Shown: in pieces, positions 5,087 to 9,204 of the stretch
Layout of the letters: each line of letters begins with the position of its first letter
Numbering within the stretch: the stretch's first letter is position 1
Source: SCTD01 sp046593875
GTDB lineage: Bacteria > Actinomycetota > Actinomycetes > Mycobacteriales > SCTD01
Assembly: GCA_046593875.1 (NCBI GenBank)
Contig: JBKJQQ010000206.1
Location: 1 to 9,204, forward strand
DNA: 9,204 nucleotides
Direction of reading: 5' to 3'
Translations under genes and position numbers: made by a program
The notes under the pieces: model-generated
The model's input: the letters and a program-made list of their open reading frames with translations, nothing else
What the model was told of the DNA's origin: nothing
The model's database searches: none

Positions 5087-7297
5087 CGGCGGGTACGACC
5101 CCTGGCCGAACGGGCCGGGGGTGCGCCCGCCGCCCGTGCCGAGGTTGCCCGGCCACACGGCAGCGGCGACCTTGCCGACGGTCAGCGTCACTGCCGCGCC
5201 GCTCGTGTTGCCGGCGCGGTCGACGAGCCCGCCGACCGGCACGACCAGCTTCGCGCCGGTCCGGAGCGAACCCGCCGGCGCGACCCAGCCGCCGAGCACC
5301 CTGCTGTACGACGCCGTCAGCGTGCGGCCGCCGGTCACGAAGCGCAGCGTGCCGCCGGACGGGGCCACCGGTCGCCAGACCACCGACCGGGTCGCGTCCG
5401 GCGTGGGGTTCTGCGCCCGGAGCACGACGGACCGGCCGACGACCTCGGCACCGAGCACACGCAACGTCGAGGCCGGCGCGACGGTGAAGGTCTTGGTGGT
5501 CAGCGTGTAGCTGCCGGACAGCACACGCACCCGGTGCTTGCCGGTGGGGGCGTCGGCCGGCACGTCGTAGCGCGCGGTGTAGGTGCCGTCGGCCTCCTCC
5601 CAGACCCAGCGCACGCCCAGGTCGCTCGCGACGGGCTTCCAGGCCGAGCCGACCCGCCGCTCGAGCACCAGGAAGGGCGTGTCCACGGGCCGGTCGACGC
5701 CCCGAGCCGCGCCGGACCAGGAGAGCTCGACCAGGCCGTGCCGACCGACGACGGCCGCGGGCTCGGTGATCAGCGCCCCCTCGACCCCGCCGTCGCCGAC
5801 GTCGGGCGACCCGGGAGAGGTCCCGCCGAGGGTCGGCTGCTCGTACGGCGCGGGAGCCGGCTTGCCGGACTTCATGGCGCCGGCCAGGTCGACGAAGCCG
5901 TTCTGCGCGAGCAGCGAGGTCCAGATGCCGTAGACGGTGTGGCCGCCCTCGTAGTGCTGCTGCTCGTACTCCTCAGGGGTCACGAGGTAGGCCATGTAGC
6001 CGTTGGCGAGGCCGACGACGAACGCCTCCTCGACGCCCTTCGGCAGCACCGGCTGCACGGCGTCGACGAACCGCCGCGCCATCTCCACGCTCGGCTCGCC
6101 CGGTGCGTTGAGCATCATCCGGTCGCCCAGTCGCAGGACCTGCAGCTCAGGCACGAGGTCGTGCACGCCGGCCGGGCGGCTCGGTGCGGCGAGGAGCTTG
6201 CGGCCGTGGACGGGGTCGGCCAGCGCGGCCGGCCGGCGACGGCCCTCGGTCGCGAGCGGCTCGTGGAAGATCGACGCGCCGTCCTCCGACCCGCCGAGGA
6301 ACGGCAGCCCCCAGATCGGCTCGTCCGAGACCGACTTGCCCTCGCCGACCTCCTGGCCGCAGTAGCAGGACTTCGTCCACCGCACGTCGACCGGCATGTC
6401 CTCGTCGAGGCTGCGGCCGGCGGTGCGCCAGGCGTCGTACGCCCCGGCGGACAGGCGGCGGCCGTGCAGGTCCATGACGGTCTGCGGGTTCCAGGCCTCG
6501 AAGGTCGGCTGCAGGTCGCCCGAGGCGCCGTTGCTGTAGAGCCCGACGAAGCCGGGGGCGGCGATGCGGGAGGTGAGGTGGTCCAGGGTCGGGCCGGCGA
6601 TCTCGCTGTCCCACAGGGTGTTGTAGGGCGTCGAGGCGGTGAGGTGGACCGGGAACTCCACCCAGGCCGACAGGGGCGTGCCGTTCAGCCGGTCCACCCG
6701 CAGGACGCGCAGGACGTCGTCGACGGTGTGGTCCTCGCCGTCCGGATCGACGTCGGCGTAGCCCTGGCCGTACGCCAGGTCCATGCCGTGGTTGCCCAGG
6801 TGCGCCTCGACGGAGCGGTTGCGGGCGACGCCGCGGACGACCGTCGACCCCCACGCCGCCTTGGCGGGGGTCAGCGCCTTGTCGGCCCGGCGGATCGCCT
6901 GCGCGAGCTGCTCGACCTGCCAGTCGGCAAGGTCCTCGGGGCCGCTGTGGGTGTGCGTGCCCGTGTAGACGACGTTGGCGTGGGTGTAGCCCAGGTCGGC
7001 CACCCGCGCGATCACGTCGTCCTTGTTCAGCGGGAAGCCCAGGTCGGTCGCGAGCAGGGCGACCTTGCTGTCGCCGTCCTGCAGCACCAGCGCGCGACCG
7101 GTCAGCCGGGTGTGGACGCCGTCGACGGCCATGTCCGGCCGGACGTAGCCGAGGGTGTTCCCTCCGAGCCTCGGGGTGATGTCGACCTGCGCCGCTCCGG
7201 CGCGCAGGGCGCCGGCGGGCGGGCTGTCGGCCGAGGCCACCGGGACGGACAGGCCGCCGGCGAGCAGCAGGGCGGCGGAGAGCAGAAGGCGGCGCAT
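5084..7297 (-). CDS. Secreted neutral/alkaline-ceramidase-like hydrolase with C-terminal beta domains
   Basis: 737 residues. The family hydrolyses the amide bond of ceramides using a zinc ion. A signal peptide (MRRLLLSAALLLAGG..., cleavage after ASA near 23) predicts export. The ceramidase domain (~32-470) shows AAQVDITP (35-42), TGTHTHSGP (112-120, H115/H117), FPVHLT (H218), APGEPS (E401) and NGYMAYLVTPEEYEQQHYEGG (432-452, Y434/Y437), matching the known His/His/Glu/Tyr zinc set. The hexapeptide normally reading GDVSPN is GDLQPT (260-265), so the essential serine is glutamine (Q263). A Pro/Gly linker (~478-507) leads to an Ig-like domain (~508-608), a further beta-rich region (~611-710) and a Gly/Pro tail. 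The ATG at 7297 is chosen because the signal peptide begins there; the frame stays open upstream into glpX but is not signal-like. It follows glpX by 38 bp. The hydrolase fold is confident; ceramide as substrate is doubtful. Confidence 0.88.
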   Translation of the reverse strand: MRRLLLSAALLLAGGLSVPVASADSPPAGALRAGAAQVDITPRLGGNTLGYVRPDMAVDGVHTRLTGRALVLQDGDSKVALLATDLGFPLNKDDVIARVADLGYTHANVVYTGTHTHSGPEDLADWQVEQLAQAIRRADKALTPAKAAWGSTVVRGVARNRSVEAHLGNHGMDLAYGQGYADVDPDGEDHTVDDVLRVLRVDRLNGTPLSAWVEFPVHLTASTPYNTLWDSEIAGPTLDHLTSRIAAPGFVGLYSNGASGDLQPTFEAWNPQTVMDLHGRRLSAGAYDAWRTAGRSLDEDMPVDVRWTKSCYCGQEVGEGKSVSDEPIWGLPFLGGSEDGASIFHEPLATEGRRRPAALADPVHGRKLLAAPSRPAGVHDLVPELQVLRLGDRMMLNAPGEPSVEMARRFVDAVQPVLPKGVEEAFVVGLANGYMAYLVTPEEYEQQHYEGGHTVYGIWTSLLAQNGFVDLAGAMKSGKPAPAPYEQPTLGGTSPGSPDVGDGGVEGALITEPAAVVGRHGLVELSWSGAARGVDRPVDTPFLVLERRVGSAWKPVASDLGVRWVWEEADGTYTARYDVPADAPTGKHRVRVLSGSYTLTTKTFTVAPASTLRVLGAEVVGRSVVLRAQNPTPDATRSVVWRPVAPSGGTLRFVTGGRTLTASYSRVLGGWVAPAGSLRTGAKLVVPVGGLVDRAGNTSGAAVTLTVGKVAAAVWPGNLGTGGGRTPGPFGQGSYPP

Positions 7298-7324
7298 CCC
7301 CCGTGTTTCGTCATCGGGGATGCG
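7293..7324 (-). promoter_or_regulatory. Hairpin enclosing the start codon of the ceramidase-like gene
   Basis: In the minus-strand mRNA, CGCAUCCCC (7324-7316) pairs perfectly with GGGGAUGCG (7301-7293), a 9-bp stem around a 14-nt loop. The AUG at 7297-7295 and the G-run just before it, the only ribosome-site-like sequence, both lie in the 3' arm. The structure fills most of the 38-bp space after glpX. It may limit translation or act as a weak intergenic terminator; either role is inferred. Confidence 0.5.
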
Positions 7325-7335
7325 AGTTCCTGCGT

Positions 7336-8358
7336 CTACTTGGTGTGGTGCTCGAAGTCGACGGAGGCGTAGGCGCGCAGCTTGGTGAGCCGGTGCTGCG
7401 AGGTAACGCGGCGGATGGTCCCGGACTTCGAGCGCATGACCAGGGACTCGGTCGTCGCGCCACCGCCGCGGTAGCGGACCCCGCGGACGAGCTCGCCGTC
7501 GGTGATGCCGGTGGCGACGAAGAAGACGTTGTCGCTGCGTACGAGGTCGTCGGTGCCGAGGACGGCGCCGAGGTCCAGGCCCGCCGCCGCGGCGTTGACG
7601 AACTCGCTCTTCTTCTGCGGCCAGAGCTTGCCCTGGATGGTGCCGCCGAGGCACTTCACGGCGCAGGCCGTGATGATCCCCTCGGGCGTTCCTCCGATGC
7701 CGAGCAGCAGGTCGACGCCGGTCCCCTCCGAGCAGGCCATGACCGCGCCGGCGACGTCACCGTCGGAGATGAACTTGATGCGCGCGCCCGCCTCGCGCAC
7801 CTCGCGCACCAAGTCCTCGTGCCGCGGTCGGTCCAGGATGCAGACCGTGACGTCCTCGGGTGCGCCGCCCTTCGCCTTCGCGACGGCGTTGACGTTGTAG
7901 GCGACCGGCGCGGAGATGTCGACGACGTCGGCCGCCTCGGGGCCGGTGACCAGCTTCTCCATGTAGAAGACCGAGCTGGGGTCGTACATCGTCCCGCGCT
8001 CGGCGACCGCCATGACCGCGATGGCGTTCGGCATGCCCTTGGCCATCAGCGTGGTGCCGTCGATCGGGTCGACGGCGACGTCGCACTCGGGGCCGTCCCC
8101 AGCGCCGACCTCCTCGCCGTTGAACAGCATCGGCGCCTCGTCCTTCTCGCCCTCGCCGATGACGACGACGCCCTTCATCGAGACGGTGCCGATGAGCTGG
8201 CGCATCGCGTCGACGGCCGCGCCGTCCCCGCCGTTCTTGTCGCCGCGACCGACCCAGCGGCCGGCCGCCATCGCCGCCGCCTCCGTCACCCGGACGAGCT
8301 CCATCGCGAGGTTGCGGTCCGGGGTCTCAGCCATCAGCGGCTGGAGGGCGTCACTCAT
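7336..8358 (-). CDS. glpX: Class II fructose-1,6-bisphosphatase (GlpX)
   Basis: 340 residues. It removes the 1-phosphate from fructose 1,6-bisphosphate, the committed step of gluconeogenesis, in the cytosol with a divalent metal. Family blocks are intact: MELVRVTEAAAMAAGRWVGR (19-38), VIGEGEKDEAPML (66-78), the metal-binding DVAVDPIDGTTL (93-104), ILDRPRH (174-180), ISDGDVAGA (197-205), GIGGTPEGI (220-228) and VMRSKSGTIR (307-316). It follows the mycobacterial GlpX closely, with a ~18-residue N-terminal extension. The ATG at 8358 is supported by a promoter ending 6 nt before it; internal ATGs at residues 9 and 19 are possible alternatives that keep the core. It precedes the ceramidase-like gene and diverges from the flavin reductase gene. 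In most actinomycetes GlpX is the only such phosphatase, so it may be needed for growth on gluconeogenic carbon. Confidence 0.97.
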   Translation of the reverse strand: MSDALQPLMAETPDRNLAMELVRVTEAAAMAAGRWVGRGDKNGGDGAAVDAMRQLIGTVSMKGVVVIGEGEKDEAPMLFNGEEVGAGDGPECDVAVDPIDGTTLMAKGMPNAIAVMAVAERGTMYDPSSVFYMEKLVTGPEAADVVDISAPVAYNVNAVAKAKGGAPEDVTVCILDRPRHEDLVREVREAGARIKFISDGDVAGAVMACSEGTGVDLLLGIGGTPEGIITACAVKCLGGTIQGKLWPQKKSEFVNAAAAGLDLGAVLGTDDLVRSDNVFFVATGITDGELVRGVRYRGGGATTESLVMRSKSGTIRRVTSQHRLTKLRAYASVDFEHHTK

Positions 8359-8393
8359 GGCGGCACCCTATCGGCGGGGCTGCCGCCTCTCCA
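8359..8393 (-). promoter_or_regulatory. glpX promoter, leaderless type, with flanking inverted repeat
   Basis: On the minus strand TGGAGA (8393-8388), a 4/6 match to TTGACA, is separated by exactly 17 bp from TAGGGT (8370-8365), which fits TANNNT. The -10 ends 6 nt before the glpX ATG, so transcription would begin at or beside the start codon. A perfect 7-bp inverted repeat, GGCGGCA (8359-8365) and TGCCGCC (8381-8387), with arm centres 22 bp apart, brackets the -10 and the spacer and could be an operator. Promoter reading is good; operator reading is speculative. Confidence 0.55.
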
Positions 8394-8405
8394 CGGGCGC
8401 GGTGG

Positions 8406-8411
8406 CAGAGT
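8406..8411 (+). promoter_or_regulatory. Possible -10 hexamer for the flavin reductase gene
   Basis: CAGAGT fits xAnnnT and ends 6 nt before the GTG at 8418. No clear Shine-Dalgarno or -35 box accompanies it. It sits 35 bp from the glpX -10, so the two divergent promoters would share the same 59-bp gap. Confidence 0.35.
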
Positions 8412-8417
8412 GGGCGG

Positions 8418-9020
8418 GTGCGCCGCGACTACGACCCCGCCGAGCTCGGCGCCGGGCTCTACCCGCTGCTGAACAGCGTCGTCGTCCCCCGCCCGATCGC
8501 CTGGGTGTCCACCCGCTCGGCCGACGGCGTCGACAACCTGGCGCCGCACTCGTTCTTCACGATCAGCTCGGTGGTGCCCCCGGTCGTGCAGTTCACCTCC
8601 GTCGGCGAGAAGGACTCCCTGCGCAACGCCGTGGCGACCGGCGAGTTCGTCGTGTGCCTGTGCCCGGAGCCGCTGGTCGAGCAGGTCAACGCGACCGGCA
8701 CCGACTTCCCCGCCGACGTCAGCGAGTTCGACGCCGTCGGTCTGGAGCGGGAGCCCAGCCGCCTGGTGGCCCCGCCGCGGGTCGCCGCCTCCCCCGTCGC
8801 GCTCGAGTGCAGGTTGGCCGGCACGAGACACTTCGGCGGGGGCTCGACGGTCGTGTTCGGCGAGGTCGTCTGGGTGGCCGTCGACGAGCGGGTCCTGCGC
8901 GACGACCGGCCGGCCATCGACCTGCTCCAGCCGCTGGCCCGGCTCGGCGCCAACGAGTGGAGCACCATCGGCGAGGTCACCTCCCGCCGGCGCATCCCCT
9001 ATGCCGAGCTCTCCGCGTGA
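8418..9020 (+). CDS. Flavin reductase-family FMN-binding split-barrel protein
   Basis: 200 residues, typical of the family. Members bind FMN in a split beta-barrel and either reduce flavin with NAD(P)H for a partner monooxygenase or act as oxidoreductases themselves. Characteristic stretches are VVVPRPIAWVST (21-32), GVDNLAPHSFFTISSVVPP (37-55), the phosphate-contacting EKDSLRNAVATGEFVV (64-79) and a second-half barrel strand HFGGGSTVVFGEVVWV (138-153). The start is the GTG at 8418, just ahead of the DYDPAEL leader common in these proteins; no earlier start is sensible in the short gap. The stop TGA overlaps the TetR gene's GTG (GTGA), so the two are probably translationally coupled. No monooxygenase partner is inside the window. 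Family assignment is firm; substrate unknown. Confidence 0.9.
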   Translation: MRRDYDPAELGAGLYPLLNSVVVPRPIAWVSTRSADGVDNLAPHSFFTISSVVPPVVQFTSVGEKDSLRNAVATGEFVVCLCPEPLVEQVNATGTDFPADVSEFDAVGLEREPSRLVAPPRVAASPVALECRLAGTRHFGGGSTVVFGEVVWVAVDERVLRDDRPAIDLLQPLARLGANEWSTIGEVTSRRRIPYAELSA

Positions 9021-9204
9021 CCTCCACGCTCCCCGCGGCCGGACGGGCGGCCACCACCCGCGGCGCGCTGCTGAGCGCGGCCCGCCGGGTGTTCTGCGCC
9101 TCCGGGTTCGCCGAGGCGTCCATTGCCGAAGTCGTCGCGGGTGCGGGTGCCAGCGTCGGCAGCCTCTACCACCACTTCGGCGGCAAGGCCGAGCTCTACC
9201 TCGC
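9017..9204 (+). CDS. TetR/AcrR-family transcriptional regulator, N-terminus only
   Basis: The window ends after 62 codons, but these contain the whole DNA-binding domain of a TetR regulator: TRGALLSAARRVFCASGF (helix 1, ~14-31), ASIAEVVAGAGASVGSLYHHFGGKAELY (helix-turn-helix plus the YxHF-x-K-x-L signature, ~34-61). The ligand-binding C-terminal domain is off the edge. The GTG at 9017 overlaps the stop of the flavin reductase gene by 4 bp, which indicates coupled translation. Such regulators usually repress their own operon, so the 8359-8417 gap, which also carries the glpX promoter, is the likeliest operator region. That target is inferred from position. Confidence 0.93.
   Translation, partial: MTSTLPAAGRAATTRGALLSAARRVFCASGFAEASIAEVVAGAGASVGSLYHHFGGKAELYL

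Noticed and set aside
7102..7314. A 70-codon frame starting at an ATG in the loop of the hairpin before the ceramidase-like gene
   Set aside because: It runs out of frame through the signal peptide region and gives Pro/Ser/Arg-rich sequence without features; most likely a shadow, though a leader-type role cannot be fully excluded.
5081..7372. A 763-codon plus-strand open frame opposite the ceramidase-like gene
   Set aside because: It is the mirror of a real gene with a signal peptide and zinc motifs; the product has Arg/Gly/Val/Asp bias and no recognisable motif.
7298..7654. A 119-residue N-terminal extension of the ceramidase-like protein starting inside glpX
   Set aside because: The extension is Arg/His-rich, overlaps the glpX 3' end out of frame and would bury the obvious signal peptide that starts at 7297.

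Overview
The window is a gene-dense stretch of a high-GC bacterial chromosome, almost certainly an actinomycete (Actinomycetota). The reasons are the very strong G/C bias at third codon positions, the frequent GTG starts, the actinobacterial types of GlpX, FumC and TetR proteins, and gene starts that look leaderless. The genus cannot be fixed from the sequence. Nine protein genes are supported. I saw no tRNA, rRNA, insertion sequence, CRISPR array or phage gene.

Layout: 1-1253 (-) is fumC, class II fumarase, cut by the left edge. Only 38 bp away and divergent, 1292-2374 (+) encodes a six-helix FUSC/aromatic-acid-exporter-type membrane protein. Then come 2492-2965 (+), a small secreted Pro/Ala/Thr/Ser-rich protein closed by a strong hairpin terminator (2981-3014), 3041-4216 (+), an APH-fold phosphotransferase, and 4277-5053 (+), exodeoxyribonuclease III. 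Convergent to these is a minus-strand pair: glpX (8358-7336, class II fructose-1,6-bisphosphatase) followed 38 bp later by a secreted neutral/alkaline-ceramidase-like hydrolase (7297-5084). Divergent from glpX, 8418-9020 (+) encodes a flavin-reductase-family FMN protein whose stop overlaps the start of a TetR regulator that runs off the right edge (9017-9204).

How the genes relate: fumC and glpX are central carbon enzymes that are near neighbours in mycobacteria. Here they share a strand but lie about 6 kb apart, separated by membrane, secreted and repair genes. The flavin reductase and TetR gene look like a small coupled operon with its own regulator. glpX and the ceramidase-like gene look co-transcribed, although one product is cytosolic and the other exported.

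No wholly new multi-gene system is evident. The best second-look signals are: (i) six gene starts with an xAnnnT hexamer exactly 5-6 nt before the start codon, suggesting leaderless transcription; (ii) fully overlapping divergent promoters inside an inverted repeat between fumC and the exporter; (iii) a 9-bp hairpin burying the start codon of the ceramidase-like gene; and (iv) loss of the family's catalytic serine in that same protein.
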